A DNA stretch of 64,000 bases. It comes from Semisulcospira habei. Its lineage: Eukaryota; Mollusca; Gastropoda; Semisulcospiridae. The stretch covers positions 27,309,568-27,373,567 of the forward strand of contig BTPG01000008.1 in the NCBI GenBank assembly GCA_036245525.1, read 5' to 3'. A program made the position numbers and the translations under genes. Of the stretch, positions 1-11,956 are shown piece after piece. Position 1 is the stretch's first letter. Every line of letters starts with the position of its first letter. The notes under the pieces were generated by a model, which searched no databases, was not told the DNA's origin, and was given only the letters and a program-made list of their open reading frames with translations.

Positions 1-71
1 GCGGAACTGCAACGTCAGTATCGCGAGAAACAGCGAGAGCTGGCCAAGCTGGGACCCAAGAAAGATAAAGA
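1..71 (+). CDS. BAHCC1: BAHCC1-like exon 1 of window (5' partial)
   Basis: Reads AELQRQYREKQRELAKLGPK followed by KDKE in frame 1, then a GTAAGT donor at 72. The sequence is a charged, heptad-like segment that fits the coiled-coil portion named in BAHCC1. It ends in phase 2. Its acceptor lies at or before the window edge, so the true start cannot be seen. Confidence 0.8.
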
Positions 72-132
72 GTAAGTTTGAACAATTTCGATGACCGCCT
101 GTCAGTTGTTTATACTGTATATGAAGTGTTGA

Positions 133-358
133 TTAAAACCCTTATCATTCGGAATACACCAGTGTGTGAAATAAGTGTGACTAAAATAGTTCAAGGGTAG
201 TGCCAGAATAGCTTGGCGCCTCTAGGCGCCAAGCTATTCTGGCACCGCCTTTGAACCAAAGCCATTGGTCTATATCCTTATCTGTAAGTACTATAATGTA
301 GCTTGCATATGGCAGTGTACAAATTTGAAGCTTTTAGCCTCAGTATGATATGGGTTAA
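133..358. repeat. Family A hairpin element, subtype I (full)
   Basis: Ends are TTAAAACCC at the left and GGGTTAA at the right. The central hairpin (about 188-257) pairs TTCAAGGGTAGTGCC-type sequence with its complement across a 5-base loop. Sister full copies are at 5462, 19630, 23111 and 35278. It lies in intron 1. Confidence 0.88.
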
Positions 359-512
359 CCAATATATATGTGCCGGTGTGATATTAGAGTCCTTTCGGCT
401 TTCACTCCTATTTCCAAAATAACATACCATACATATAATTATTACTGAAATATCCCTAAAATGGTAGACGCTGGCTTGGTATTGCTGCATGGCATCAGGA
501 CGAACAGACGAT

Positions 513-672
513 TTTCTAAAATCAGAAGTAGGTCAAATTTGCACGAGTTTCGACTAAAAAAAAAAAGTGGATTAAAAGCCCGGACAAACACGCGATCGCG
601 TGTTTGTCCGGGCTTTCAAGCCACTTTTTTTTATCGGCGAAACATATGCAGATTTGACAAATTTTACTTATC
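513..672. repeat. Family J palindromic element
   Basis: The core is a perfect palindrome, AGCCCGGACAAACACGCGAT and its complement. It is bordered by A-run/T-run and weaker outer arms (GTCAAATTTGC against GCAGATTTGAC). It contains a TTAA at about 573-576 that is occupied by a D element in the copy at 21822. Confidence 0.85.
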
Positions 673-825
673 ACACACATTCATTTTTAAAATCCAGACC
701 AAAATAGCGACTGCCTGGCTTGTAAAATGCAAAACAAATTCGCAACAAATAAACAAACACTCTTAGCAAAAACAAGTACAGTATAGTTTTGTTCTGCTTG
801 TCAACTCTAAGCGCGTTTCTGTATA

Positions 826-856
826 TGTTGGGGGGGGGGGAGGGGGGGGGGGGCGG
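826..856. repeat. G-rich tract
   Basis: Long G runs interrupted by single A and C at the end of a divergent G-like element. A possible G-quadruplex former; no other function is visible. Confidence 0.8.
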
Positions 857-1048
857 GATTCTACACAAATTTGACACTAATCACGAATGCACGACGAATG
901 AATGAGTGACGAAGACCCGAAACGATTTACCAGTAGCAATGCTCACAAATATAGCTCGTTAAAAGGTTCGGCATTGATATTTGAATGACACTTCCAACGG
1001 TATATATTTCTCTTTTAATGAGACGGTGGTGTATTTTTATCGTTGCAG

Positions 1049-1120
1049 TGACGGCGTGAAAAGAGGGAGGGGGAGACCAAGGAAGCGAAAGTTTGTGAAC
1101 AAGAAATTCGACGACGACAG
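1049..1120 (+). CDS. BAHCC1: BAHCC1-like exon 2, AT-hook
   Basis: A TTGCAG acceptor precedes this 72-base exon and a GTGCGC donor follows it. It encodes DDGVKRGRGRPRKRKFVNKK then FDDD. GRGRPRKRK is a canonical AT-hook core (R-G-R-P flanked by basic residues) that binds the minor groove of AT-rich DNA. Entry and exit are both phase 2, so skipping it would keep the frame. Confidence 0.88.
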
Positions 1121-1170
1121 GTGCGCTTGAAATATAATTTCTCCTTCACACCTTTGATCAAATAAATTTT

Positions 1171-1391
1171 TTACCCTTCACTGCAATAAAACACCACCCA
1201 TCTGCAAGAGGCATAGATCCTCATGAGCCCCCGCAGTTGCGGGGGCTCATGAGGATCTATGCCTCTTGCTGTCACCGCTTTTGTATCGCTATTGTTTCGA
1301 CGACTGGGACTCTTTGGTGCTGAATTAGCAAAGATTAAAAAAAAAAAAACCCAACAGCAGAATCTACGTCAGCTGGCAGTGATTGGGTTAA
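1171..1391. repeat. Family B hairpin element, full (subtype II)
   Basis: The left end TTACCCTTCACTGC and right end GGGTTAA enclose a near-perfect hairpin at 1204-1269 (GCAAGAGGCATAGATCCTCA and complement). The right-hand part matches the copy at 45343-45561. Confidence 0.88.
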
Positions 1392-1460
1392 CGGTCTATA
1401 TAATGCAAACTGTACGTAATGAAGATAGTACGAACTATGCAAGATGGATCGGACATAATA

Positions 1461-1530
1461 GTTCAAGGGTACTGCTAGATTAGTTCTGCGTCTATTTAGG
1501 CACCTTGCTAATCTGAAACGACCCGTGAAC
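1461..1530. repeat. Family A hairpin, degenerate
   Basis: GTTCAAGGGTACTGC and an imperfect complementary right arm ending in CCCGTGAAC. The arms have decayed relative to other copies. Confidence 0.65.
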
Positions 1531-1582
1531 AAAAACGACCGCTTCATCTTATCTCCCGCTGTGGTGACGTAAGGAAAAATGT

Positions 1583-1664
1583 TTAACTCATTCGAGACGT
1601 GTCGTATACCCAATACACAGCTGTTCGCCGCGTATCCGTATGCAACACGTATGGATTGAGTTAA
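1583..1664. repeat. Family D TTAA element
   Basis: Bounded by TTAACTCATTCGAGACGTG at the left and GAGTTAA at the right, with partly decayed arms. Confidence 0.78.
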
Positions 1665-1905
1665 AGTGTATTCAGCCATCGTAATTCTACTTGCCCTGTC
1701 TCCGTTTTGGACTATCAGAAATGAAATGAAATATTTTCTGGTGTACTTATGACAGATTTCATACACATAATTTTCTTCTATTTAAAACAGCTATAGTGAC
1801 TATCTGAAACAAAATATCTTCTGTCGTAATTATGGTTACACGTGTTTCTGAACGATTCCATTACATATTAATCATATTTTATTTCATATTTTCTTCTGTT
1901 TTCAG

Positions 1906-1996
1906 CTCTAACAGTTCTGGAGGCAAGACTGGCAAAGAAGCGCCCGTCAAGCGAAAGAGACCTGCTGAAGAACTGGTCGACAGAGTCTTTCGCAAG
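1906..1996 (+). CDS. BAHCC1: BAHCC1-like exon 3, basic linker
   Basis: TTTTCAG acceptor and GTACGG donor. It encodes a lysine-rich stretch, SNSSGGKTGKEAPVKRKRPA then EELVDRVFRK, containing a likely nuclear-localisation cluster (KRKRP). It enters in phase 2 and leaves in phase 0. Confidence 0.85.
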
Positions 1997-2135
1997 GTAC
2001 GGATTTTTGTGGGTGTGGAAATTTTACCTATCACCGGCCGGAACATGATGAAAAACGCTGAAAATGCAAGAGACAGACAGCTGGTCTCGTAGCCTCGCAC
2101 TGACTACTCTTATCAGGAAGTCTGTTCCAAGTGCG

Positions 2136-2230
2136 TAAAAGGTCCTCGGGCCGACGGAGGCCGCAGTGGGCCCGCGCACAGGCGTGCGCGGGCCCACTGC
2201 GGCCGCCGTCGGCCCGAAATCTTTTTCTAC
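2136..2230. repeat. Family E GC-rich hairpin
   Basis: CTCGGGCCGACGGAGGCCGC pairs with its near-complement across an ACAGGCGT-type loop. It is flanked by AAAGGTC and by a T-rich complement. It lies in intron 3. Confidence 0.88.
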
Positions 2231-2471
2231 CCTGGTCATGGATGGAATAAAGGATGTGTGGACGGACGGAATGATGGATAGATAGATGGACGGGCGGGCG
2301 GACGGACACTTTTTCTGTTTTCGAAAAGACATGCGTGATCCTACACTGGGTGTGTGGCTTCATGTCCAGATCAGGTTTTTTTTTTTAGCGACTATTATAA
2401 GCACAATTGTTTTTGTTGTTTTTTTCAACAGGGAAATGTTAATAATGTATTTTCTTTTCCTTCTTCCTCAG

Positions 2472-2559
2472 CTACCCCCAGCGAAGATTGGGGCGTTGAA
2501 GTCGGTCACTCTGAAACACAAACGGCGACCCTCGCATTCCGCTACGTCTAGCGAGCCTG
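2472..2559 (+). CDS. BAHCC1: BAHCC1-like exon 4, basic linker
   Basis: CTTCCTCAG acceptor and GTGAGT donor. Encodes LPPAKIGALKSVTLKHKRRP then SHSATSSEP and leaves in phase 1. The next exon that fits this phase lies 16.9 kb downstream. I recognise no domain here. Confidence 0.83.
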
Positions 2560-2876
2560 GTGAGTGTTTCCTTGTTTGTCCTAATTTGAATGTCTGTCTT
2601 AAATGCGTTTGTTTGCTTTGTCTGTCTGTCCTGTGTTTTCTAATGTCTGTCTGCCCCGTGTTTGCTTATTTGTCAGTCAACAGATTACTTTCTGGGTTTA
2701 AAAAAAAAAATTTTTTTTTTTGGTGTGATGTGATTAACACATTCAAGACGTGCTGGATGCGGACACGCCGCATATGTCGCGTATTGGGATCGAGCACGTC
2801 TCGAATTTGTTAATAGTAATGATCTTTTTCTTAGTCATTTTTGTTTGCAGGGGTCTGTTTACGCTTTGGCTATTTT

Positions 2877-2877
<1 letters not shown>

Positions 2878-2962
<85 letters not shown>

Positions 2963-2969
2963 TGTGTGA

Positions 2970-3052
<83 letters not shown>
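2878..3052. repeat. (GT)n and (GA)n microsatellite tracts
   Basis: A long (GT)n run, short GA and GT runs, then (GA)n up to the 3' end of a reversed LINE fragment. Confidence 0.97.
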
Positions 3053-4062
<1,010 letters not shown>

Positions 4063-4262
4063 TTTAGCAATTTGGGTTAACCCCCGCACTCCGGGGACGC
4101 AATAAACACCAGCTACTCAAACTGCAAAAGACATCGATCCTCATCAAAACCCAGGCGAACGCTTAAAAAAAGGATCGTTGTCTCCTACTGGTTCAATGCA
4201 AAATTTGCAGTCCTAATTAATGCATTACATTTATCGGGCTTTCAGTCGGCCGTGGTTTCAGA

Positions 4263-4337
4263 AATGTAACCCCCTTGTGTACACAGCCGTCGGTACTGTG
4301 TGAACAGTCCCCCTGACTGCACGCGCCAGGGGGTTAA
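4263..4337. repeat. Family M element (GGTACTG hairpin)
   Basis: TAACCCCCTTGTGTACACAG at the left and CAGGGGGTTAA at the right, around a CGGTACTGTGTGAACAG core. Relatives are at 4697, 9330, 56689 and 61000. Confidence 0.7.
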
Positions 4338-4601
4338 GGCACGTCCACTGGTAGTTAAAGGGTTAACAGTGCAAACAAGATGACCGCGATAAACATACAT
4401 CGACCGCAGGAATCGACAGAAGTATAAGAATTTATGCCGACGTTTACTGCTCAGGCGCGGCTGTTAACGACCAAATTCTTCGGATCCTGCGAGTAGATGG
4501 CATTAAGGACAGAACTGTGGGCGCCCTCTATTACGTTTTGTCGCCAAGGTCCATCGGCGTGCGGGACTTCCATTTTTGTTATGCGTTTGATGTAAGCGTC
4601 A

Positions 4602-4649
4602 TTAACGCGTTCGAGACGCGCTGCATTTGGAACGTCTCGAACAGGTTAA
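4602..4649. repeat. Family D TTAA element, short
   Basis: TTAACGCGTTCGAGACG and a CGTCTCGAACAGGTTAA complement, with an internally deleted centre. Confidence 0.75.
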
Positions 4650-4798
4650 CGCGTTGAGTCCTGATGTCGTCATTCCCGAAGATGGGGGTTGTTCTCATTA
4701 ACTCCCTGTGTATGCAAACACCGGTACTAATCTGTAAATCGGTGGCCGCATGTACAAGGGGCATTAGACTAGGAGATAGATCTTCGTCGTTGGACCAA

Positions 4799-4958
4799 CC
4801 TTGATAATTCAAGAGTAGAGCCAGACCTTGATAATTCAAGGGTAGAGCCAGACCTTGATAATTTAAGGGCAGAGCCTTGATAATTCAAGGGCAGAGCCAG
4901 AATAGCTTGGCGCCTGGGAGCGCCAAGCTATTTTGGCTCTTCCCTTAAATTATCAAGG
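4799..4958. repeat. Family A hairpin with tandemly repeated left arm
   Basis: The half-arm CCTTGATAATTCAAGGG plus AGAGCCAGA is repeated three times (4799-4874) before an intact hairpin at 4875-4958. A second hairpin follows at 4996-5073. Confidence 0.85.
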
Positions 4959-4995
4959 GTAGATAGACCTTAATTGATCGTCCTTGGGTCGACAT

Positions 4996-5073
4996 TGAAA
5001 TTTCAAGGGTAGAGCCAGAATAGCTTGGCGCCTGGAGGCGCCAAGCTATTCTGGCACTACCCTTGAATTTCAA
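4996..5073. repeat. Family A hairpin
   Basis: TTGAAATTTCAAGGGTAG pairs with CTACCCTTGAATTTCAA around the GGCGCC core. The flank change GAAATT is mirrored in the other arm. Confidence 0.88.
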
Positions 5074-5461
5074 CGCAGATTATCTCCTAACCACAACTGT
5101 CCATCCAGCTTATGTTTTTGTGTCGCGTAGAGTAACTTAACCGGTATTTGCAGCCAGTTATTTAGATGTGGTATCCACTGCTAATTCTTCTTCACGAAAA
5201 AAAGCAAGGATTATGTCTGTTCTTGTTCTGCGTCGCTCTTTTATCCCCAGTCTTCTACAAATGTGCCCTGTGAAAGTAAAAGACAGTAAATCTATGTTTT
5301 GTGAAAAGCGAGACTTTGATTGTAATACGTCATATTATATTCTCGTTCGGGCCAAGGAGGGAGGGATTAGTCAGAGGCACAGCTCATTTCAGACAACGAT
5401 TCGATACGTAAAATGTGTCCTTGTTTGTGGTTTTGGACCATGCTGCTGAGACCATTAATAA

Positions 5462-5685
5462 GGGGCCGGTATAACACACCATCACACAAACTGAGGTAAA
5501 AGTTTTACATTTGTACACTTCCATATGCAAGCTACACTAAGTACTTACAGATAAGGATATAAACCAATGACTTTAGTTCAAGGGTAGTGCCAGAATAGCT
5601 TGGCGCGAGTAGAGGCGCCAAGCTATTCTGGCAACACCCTTGAACTATTTTAGTCACTGGTGTATTCCGAATGGTAAGGGCTAAA
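5462..5685. repeat. Family A element subtype I, reverse copy
   Basis: Same layout as 133-358 in reverse, with the hairpin at 5576-5645 and outer TTAA ends decayed. Confidence 0.82.
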
Positions 5686-6002
5686 CGGAGGGCCGTAAGA
5701 TTTAAAATCATAGGTCTTGATGTAGTTTAGCATGGGCTCGATTTTTAAAGCGGCAGGGCTTTGCAGAAATACTGTTGGGTCCATTGTAATTTTATTGTAA
5801 ATGGGGGTTCTTGACCGGGGATTCAGAACTTGCCATGGCAACGATTGAGGGAAAGACGGCATCTACGAAAGCAGTCGGTGATTTCCGCTGGCCCCTTATG
5901 ATCTAGTAATATATATTGCATTTGAATACTACTTGCCACTCGTGGAGTTGTAAGAAGTGGATTAAAGTCTCGTCTGAGGATTTACAAAGATGTTCCTTGC
6001 CA

Positions 6003-6068
6003 GCAAGACACAAAGATTCTCATGAGCCCCTGCGACTGCAGGGGCTCATGAGAATCTGTGCCTCTTGT
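6003..6068. repeat. Family B hairpin
   Basis: AGATTCTCATGAGCCCCTGC and its exact complement around a GACT-type loop, in a 16.9-kb intron. Confidence 0.9.
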
Positions 6069-6547
6069 AGACAACTGTTTTGTATGAAGGGATTGTCGCT
6101 ACCCTTTCAGAGAGGGGTTGGGTGGGGTGGAGTGAAGGTGAGATGAACACTTTGGGATATCGCAATTGTTGCAGCTTGTTAGAAAAGTGAGGGGCTTCTT
6201 TTTGACTGTTTAATTTATTACATCCCCATTTGGCTGTCCTCTCGTATACATGTGCATGCAACAATTTTCAGAACACGCCCCAGTCAGCTCTTTTCACTCC
6301 CAGAGCCAAACAACGCTTTAAATGCTAGAGCCGCAGGGCTAGTGGTTATAAACCGGAAGAGCAGAGGAAAAACCCCCCAAATAACACCAATATGATGTAG
6401 CTCATTTGGACTGACACATTTGCGATCAACCTTTTAAAAAATGCAGTGAGAGCATTACTTTCCAGCATTATGTCAATCGTGAGCAGTCACAGCGTAAATC
6501 CGGAATATTACCTCCCTTTGAGTTGAAAATTGGGCTCATCTGTGCCA

Positions 6548-6613
6548 GCAAGAGGCATAGATTTCCATGAGCCCCTGCATCCGCAGGGGCTCATGGAAAT
6601 CTATGCCTCTTGC
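6548..6613. repeat. Family B hairpin, covarying variant
   Basis: The arms carry GATTTCCATGAG and CTCATGGAAATC. The change from the common TTCTCATGAG is present in both arms. Confidence 0.93.
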
Positions 6614-7215
6614 ACATTTGAAGGTCTCCGCGCGGAAATCGAATCGCGTCTGTAAAAAAAGAACGTCGCAGAGACGTCGATGAATGGCGGCGCTGACGAC
6701 GTTCCATTGGACATTTATGAAATGTCAGTGGGACAAGAAATACAAAGGTTGCCATTGAAACTAACGTGTGCTTTCACTGCATTGGACGGCGTCGTACGCA
6801 GCATATCCGTCGTCCAATGACAGATTTACGTAAGGCTGTAACTGATACAGCCTTTTAAACCAGCCCATATTTAACTGCAGCGGGCACAGATTCTCGTGAA
6901 CCTACCTGCAAGACGTGCGGAGAACGGCCAAGCCTTTTCCGTCTGCGGCGAGGCATAGATTGTCATGAGCCTTGTCAGCGTTACCTGAGAATCCATAATT
7001 CTTTCTGTATTTTGTGATTGTTCCCTATTTTCTGACATTGTGCCCAATTATAGTCTTTGATTGATTTGTACACTTTTTTGTTTGTTTGTCTATTTTGAGA
7101 AAGGGGTTTTGTATATTTATGAATATTCATAAATAGTTTTAACTAAGAGTATTTCTCTCTTTCCGTTGGGTTCTTTCTTGTTAGAATCTGTCTCTTGCTT
7201 TTTTGGTTTGTTTTT

Positions 7216-7240
7216 TTTTGGTGGAGGAGGGGGGGGGGGT
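7216..7240. repeat. GT/G-rich low-complexity tract
   Basis: TTTTTTTTGG then G-runs. No function seen. Confidence 0.7.
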
Positions 7241-7256
7241 GGTGTCAGTCTCCATG

Positions 7257-7328
7257 TGTGTGCTGGTTTGGGATTTTGGACCTTACGGCCTGAGGGTCGT
7301 AAGGTTCAAAATCACAAACCCGCACACA
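7257..7328. repeat. Family C hairpin
   Basis: TGTGTGCTGGTTTGGGATTT and complement (ATCACAAACCCGCACAC) around a GGACCTTACGGC core. The GTTTG variant is mirrored as CAAAC. Confidence 0.88.
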
Positions 7329-7565
7329 TTTACATCTCTGTTCTGTTGTTGGAGGCGTTTCTCAAGATTTTAAAGCCTGTGACTTAAAACTTTTATAGCG
7401 AAGGGGTGTGTGTGTGTATTGTGCGGGAGGGCATTGCTCTTTAACTTGGCAACTTTAAAACGCAGCTCCCTGTTTGGTCCATGGGTGGTTTTCACATTGG
7501 AACGTTGCACGACACATTGTCAACTTTAGCTCCGCCTTCTTTACGCAGTTCGTATCCTTCCACCT

Positions 7566-7619
7566 GCAAGAGGCACAGATTATCAGTCGCAGGGGCTAAT
7601 GAGAATCTGTGCCTCTTGC
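7566..7619. repeat. Family B hairpin with one-arm deletion
   Basis: The right arm is complete (GGGGCTAATGAGAATCTGTG). The left arm lacks about ten bases of the CATGAGCCCC segment. Confidence 0.85.
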
Positions 7620-7957
7620 TGAGGTAGTGGTAGCATTTCCTGTGTCAGACGGAGAAAATCGGAGAATAGCGTTCAATGATCTTCAGGCTATGGCTGTACG
7701 GTGGTTTGCGTTTTGAGAAGGCTGTGTATCGTTTGAGGATGTGGGTTGGGTAATTAGAAGCAAGGGGTGTAGGGATATTCGAAGGGGGTGGCGGGGGGAT
7801 GTCATGAATAATGCATGAACTGGCGCCAGGTCTGTGTGACAGGTCACTAGACGACGTCTATTTTCCCTCCATTGCGAGTGTCAATTGTCGATGGCACAAG
7901 TAGAGATGGCATTTAACGCACGCTGCACAGGCTTGGGTATCCAGTAGAACACAGGGA

Positions 7958-7960
<3 letters not shown>

Positions 7961-8046
<86 letters not shown>

Positions 8047-8315
8047 TTAGGAGTGTGAGATCAGCATGGGACTTTCTTTCCTTAAGCTGGCAATGTTTTT
8101 GTTTCATATATGAAACAAAAACATGTATATATATATAAATGTACATGTGTATATACATGTACATTTATATACTTAGTTTTGTGTATATTGTCTCGTAGTT
8201 TTGTAGCAACTGCACTGACTGGCAGGTTTGAAAAATGGCTATGTCTCTGGCGATGTCAGTGCCTCAACCGTTGCTAAATAAAGCTTCATTGATCTCTCTC
8301 TCTCTCTCTCTCTCT
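7961..8315 (+). mobile_element. CR1-like LINE/SINE 3' tail between (CT)n tracts
   Basis: (CT)n at 7961-8034 and (CT)n at 8293-8315 flank a segment ending TTGCTAAATAAAGCTTCATT. This resembles the 3' ends of the LINE copies near 3055 and 16760. A diverged second tail follows (8318-8450), ending AAAATAAAGATTCATTGATT. No coding part remains. Confidence 0.65.
8093..8124. repeat. Perfect 32-bp palindrome
   Basis: ATGTTTTTGTTTCATA followed by its exact complement, with no loop. A second palindrome (8132-8171) follows at once: TATATAAATGTACATGT and its complement. Confidence 0.9.
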
Positions 8316-8613
8316 GTGCTTTGATGTCTTTTTTATGTATATTTTGTACTTAGTTAGTCGTAGTTGTAGCAACGGCAGGTACGAAAAATGACATAGTCAC
8401 TGACTCTGTTAATATCTTCACCGTTGTAAAATAAAGATTCATTGATTCATTCTCTCCATTTTCGGCGGTTCTAACATACTTCCGTTCGCAGTAGTGCCAA
8501 GGATGCTCTTTAACTCATGTGCAAATCGTACGAGAAGCAGCTTTACAAACATTCTTTTTTTTAAATTTAATTTTGTATGATTCCCATTTACTGTTCGACA
8601 TTGTGATAACAGT

Positions 8614-8684
8614 CGTGCGGCAGTCTGTGATTTTGAACCCTACGGCCTTGAGTCGTAAAGCCCGCATTCATAAACCAGCGCTCT
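8614..8684. repeat. Family C hairpin, degenerate
   Basis: TCTGTGATTTTGAACCCTAC at the left with a decayed right arm (CATTCATAAACCAGCG). Confidence 0.7.
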
Positions 8685-8929
8685 AACAGTATTTATTCAG
8701 AGAACTACGGGTAGTTTGTTTCTACTATGGTTTACACGCCCCCTCACTGCCACTGAGCACGAATTTCGGGTCTGAAGCGACTGCACACTGATCGAAATTC
8801 GCGTGAAGAACACAGATATAAATGAGAAAAAATAGGCAGACAAAACAACAACAACAACAACAAAAACAAAACAAACAAACAAACAAAAAAGTAAATAAAA
8901 AACCAAATCCCAACAGCAACATAGGATTA

Positions 8930-8995
8930 ACAAGAGACATAAATCCTCATGAGCCCCCGCGAATGCGGGGGCTCATGAGGATTTATGTCTTTTGC
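8930..8995. repeat. Family B hairpin, covarying variant
   Basis: AGACATAAATCCTCATGAGC pairs with GCTCATGAGGATTTATGTCT. Both departures from the consensus (GACATA, AAATCC) appear in both arms. Confidence 0.93.
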
Positions 8996-9411
8996 AGCTG
9001 GGGGTAGCGTTCCCCTTGCCTTGGCAGTTAACGGGTTAGAATGACAGTTAAAAAAAAAAAGAAAGGAAAAAACGTTCGATCCGCCGGCTGTTTTACGTGT
9101 GTCAAACAGAGATTTATAACACGAAACAGGAGCAGGGAGATACCTCTATTCCTCTGTGGTCTGTCTGGATCGTGCGATGCAAATTGTCCTGAACATTTGC
9201 ATGCGTTTGAAGGGCAGGCTGTTTTTCCACGATGCATCATTTATTAATACGCTCATTTCTGCTGTCACGGCTGCCTTTGCTGTGACAGAAGGAAGTATTT
9301 TACGCCCAGTTGTCGTTCATCATTTTTGTAGCCCCCTCTCCCTCTTGTGCATTCATTCAGCCACCTGTGCTGTACTGTGAACGGTACCAGTGGCTGCATG
9401 CGCAACGGGGT

Positions 9412-9502
9412 TAAGCATATACCAAACAGGACCAAAGGGGTTAAGCCTAAAACCTACAGAACCAAAGGGGTTATAAGCCTATACCCTACAGGACCAGAGG
9501 TG
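9412..9502. repeat. Short tandem repeat of about 33 bp
   Basis: GGGGTTAAGCCTA...ACAGGACCAAAG-like units repeated three times with drift, growing from the right end (GGGGTTAA) of a family M-like element. Confidence 0.75.
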
Positions 9503-9609
9503 GGAGTTGTTGTCTGTCTTACGACTACTTACCAGTTGCTGACGATGGATTGATTAGTATGTCAGTAAAAGGTAGTGCGCGCGTGGGTGGGGGGCTTTCG
9601 TAGGCGATC

Positions 9610-9827
9610 TTAACCCTTTTAGCCCCTGATCCCTACAGCAGGAGATGGCTTGCCCATGATAGTTCAAGGGTTGTGCCAGATTTGCTTGGCGCCTTCAGGC
9701 GCCAAGCTAATCTGGCACTACCCTTGAATTATCATGGTCAAGCCATCTCCTGCAACTGGTGAACAGTCGTTAGGCAACGCCTCCAAAATTTCAAAGAGAA
9801 ATGGGACCTTGGGGCTAAAAGGGTTAA
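9610..9827. repeat. Family A element subtype II (full)
   Basis: TTAACCCTTTTAGCCCC at the left, GGGGCTAAAAGGGTTAA at the right, and a central near-perfect hairpin with outer arms continuing as AGGAGATGGCTTG/CAAGCCATCTCCT. The terminal 17 bases are perfect inverted repeats. Confidence 0.93.
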
Positions 9828-9972
9828 CCCATGTAACCCATAACCACGTTCTCCCGGAGTTTGGAGATGTCACCTAACGACTGTGTACCAGTTACAGGAG
9901 ATTGGCTGACCAAGATAATTCAAGGGCCGCGCCAGATTAACTTAGAGGGCGCCAAGCTATTTTGGCTTCAAC
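9824..9972. repeat. Family A subtype II, truncated, sharing the TTAA of its neighbour
   Basis: Begins at the same TTAACCC that ends the previous element and carries the right-hand part of A-II reversed, then half the hairpin. Confidence 0.75.
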
Positions 9973-10548
9973 TAAAATCGTTATATAATTAGAATATCGA
10001 AAATTAAAATAGATCTAAATGATTTCGACTAATCTGTACCGTAGACTTCATAGGTCAAGACCCTTATTTGAAAACTTTCAGCCTCAGCCGGATGTAAAGA
10101 ATTAATATGGATCTCTCGCGCTCTTTCAAATGTGCCCAATGCCCGCTGCCTTTCTGTACACCTCCGCTCCGGAAGCGATTGACTGCGCGGTGCCCTTGTA
10201 TTGGCTCTGTTTCTGGAAACAGGCCGACGTCCGCCAGATGAACTCTGTTGGACGCCGCCCTAAAACTTTTGTAAAGCAGCAACAAACGTGACGTAATTCA
10301 GATGGTTGTCGGAATATTTTTTAATTATCGCGACTGGACAAGAAACTCGAAGGCTCCTAGGGGGAAAGCTATTTTCACAAGGGATGAATGAAAACAATAA
10401 CAAAACCAGTACCCATCTGCGCTCGTCTGCTGGCTGTGTTTAGATAGTTATCGTGCGTTATCTAAGTTCTCCTCCTACGGAGGGAAGTATACGTTTCTGA
10501 TTAGATAGAAATGTAGCGAAGGGAGTCTTGTATGCAACTGAGGCCATT

Positions 10549-10652
10549 TGCACGATTGAGCTTAGACCTGCGCCTGCCATTAAGCAAGGTGCTCAGCTAT
10601 AGCGGGACACCTTGCTTAGTGGCTGGCGCATGACTAATCTCGCTCATGCAAC
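10549..10652. repeat. Family F hairpin
   Basis: TGAGCTTAGACCTGCGCCTG and a complementary right arm ending CTCGCTCATGCAAC, with inner AAGCAAGGTG/CACCTTGCTT pairing across a CTATAGCG loop. Confidence 0.85.
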
Positions 10653-10717
10653 AGCCCCCGAAGTCACGCGGAAAGAGTACAGAAATGGGTGTAGCTTGGC
10701 TATCCTTTGTCATTCTG

Positions 10718-10780
10718 CGAAAGAGATAGATTCTCATGAAGCCCTGCTTTGTTATGAGCCTCAGTACCTTTTGCCCGTAC
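10718..10780. repeat. Family B hairpin, degenerate
   Basis: GAAAGAGATAGATTCTCATG with a decayed right arm (TATGAGCC...CTTTTGC). Confidence 0.6.
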
Positions 10781-10948
10781 GAAACGACCTTTATTTTCAA
10801 AATTTGCTGCTCAATTTTTCACACGTGATATGTGCGGTCAGTGCATCCACTTCCACGTTTAAAGAGGGGCTCAGTCTCGGCTTGGTGTGTGGTATTGAAC
10901 TGTAATTCCTGCTGTTACAGACTGGCTGTGTCCCAGGGAGGAAATTTC

Positions 10949-11162
10949 TCAACCCTTTTAGCCCCGGATCCCTACAGCAGGAGATGGCTTGACCATGATA
11001 ATTCAAGGGTAGTGCCAGATTAGCTTGGCGCCTTCAGGCGCCAAGCTAATCTAGCACTACCCTTGAATTATCATGGTCAAGCCATCTCCTGCAACTGGTA
11101 CATAGTCGTTAGGCAACACCTCCAAAGTTTGAGAAATGGGACCTTGGGGCTACAAGGGTTAA
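10949..11162. repeat. Family A element subtype II (full)
   Basis: CAACCCTTTTAGCCCC at the left and GGGGCTACAAGGGTTAA at the right. It is closely similar to 9610-9827, and its right TTAA abuts the R repeat. Confidence 0.92.
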
Positions 11163-11540
11163 AGTATCATTACGCGACGGCGTAAATTGAAGACACATTT
11201 CAGTACCACTTGTGTTTATTATTCCTTGTCGACACACTTAATGGACTCTAGCAGCAGTTGGGCCACGCAGCAAAAACACATGCGGAATCGCACTTATTTA
11301 TTCTGCGCAGCCGATAGCGTGTCAATCTATTTTTAGATGTTTCTGGTACTGATAGCGTTGTATTTATAGAACGAAAGTGGAGTCATTGTCAGGTTACTTG
11401 ATAATTATAAAGACGACGTGTTCTGAACTGGATTTGTCCTGTGTCTAAATGAACCATAACTAGACCTGTGTGGAGCGTTTCGTAACCATCTGTTACATAA
11501 GTGTATCTTTGAACGGTTACGGCCGTACTGGGCCTTTAAT
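11158..11540 (+). repeat. R repeat, copy 1 (about 370 bp, dispersed)
   Basis: This whole segment matches the reverse complement of 13620-13986 along its length. Landmarks are TTACGCGA, GACACATTTCAG, CACTTGTGTT, TGTCAATCTATTTTTAG, GGAGTCATTGTCAGG and GGGCCTTTAA. Both copies end at TTTAA/TTAAA. It has no coding potential and an unknown class (SINE or MITE). Confidence 0.88.
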
Positions 11541-11933
11541 ATGTAAAGTATCATCCACAAGCACCAACAGTATTCAAAATACATGTTTATCTAGTTGTCC
11601 AGTTGCAGACAATTTTTATACATCGTTGAGTATCTTTTATTGTTTACGCGTGCATATCCCTCGTGCACATACCTCAAAAAAGTTAACACGTTTCAATAAA
11701 CGTTCTGAAAAAGACATTTTAATGGCGTCGTTCTTGTATAAAACACAGCACGCACAGCCCTGTGTTACCGTTTTGTGTACGCCTACTCGTGTTTCATTTT
11801 TTGGACAAAGCCAAAGCCATTCTGCAGAAGCATCTTGATCTTCACCTTAACATGCTGACTGTTCTGAAATCTTGAAGCGCCCATGGGGGTGTCGAATTTG
11901 GTTTGGCACTGAAGCTTATTTTCAGCAGCCACC

Positions 11934-11956
11934 AAAAAAAAAAAAAAAAAAAAAAT
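11934..11956. repeat. Poly(A) run
   Basis: More than 20 A. No adjacent retroelement body is recognisable. Confidence 0.85.

Noticed and set aside
557..632. Stem-loops followed by T-runs that look like rho-independent terminators
   Set aside because: The window is an animal gene with introns; these are members of dispersed palindromic families.
461..766. 101-codon open frame crossing the J palindrome
   Set aside because: Composed of family J and G repeat sequence; no protein similarity recognised.
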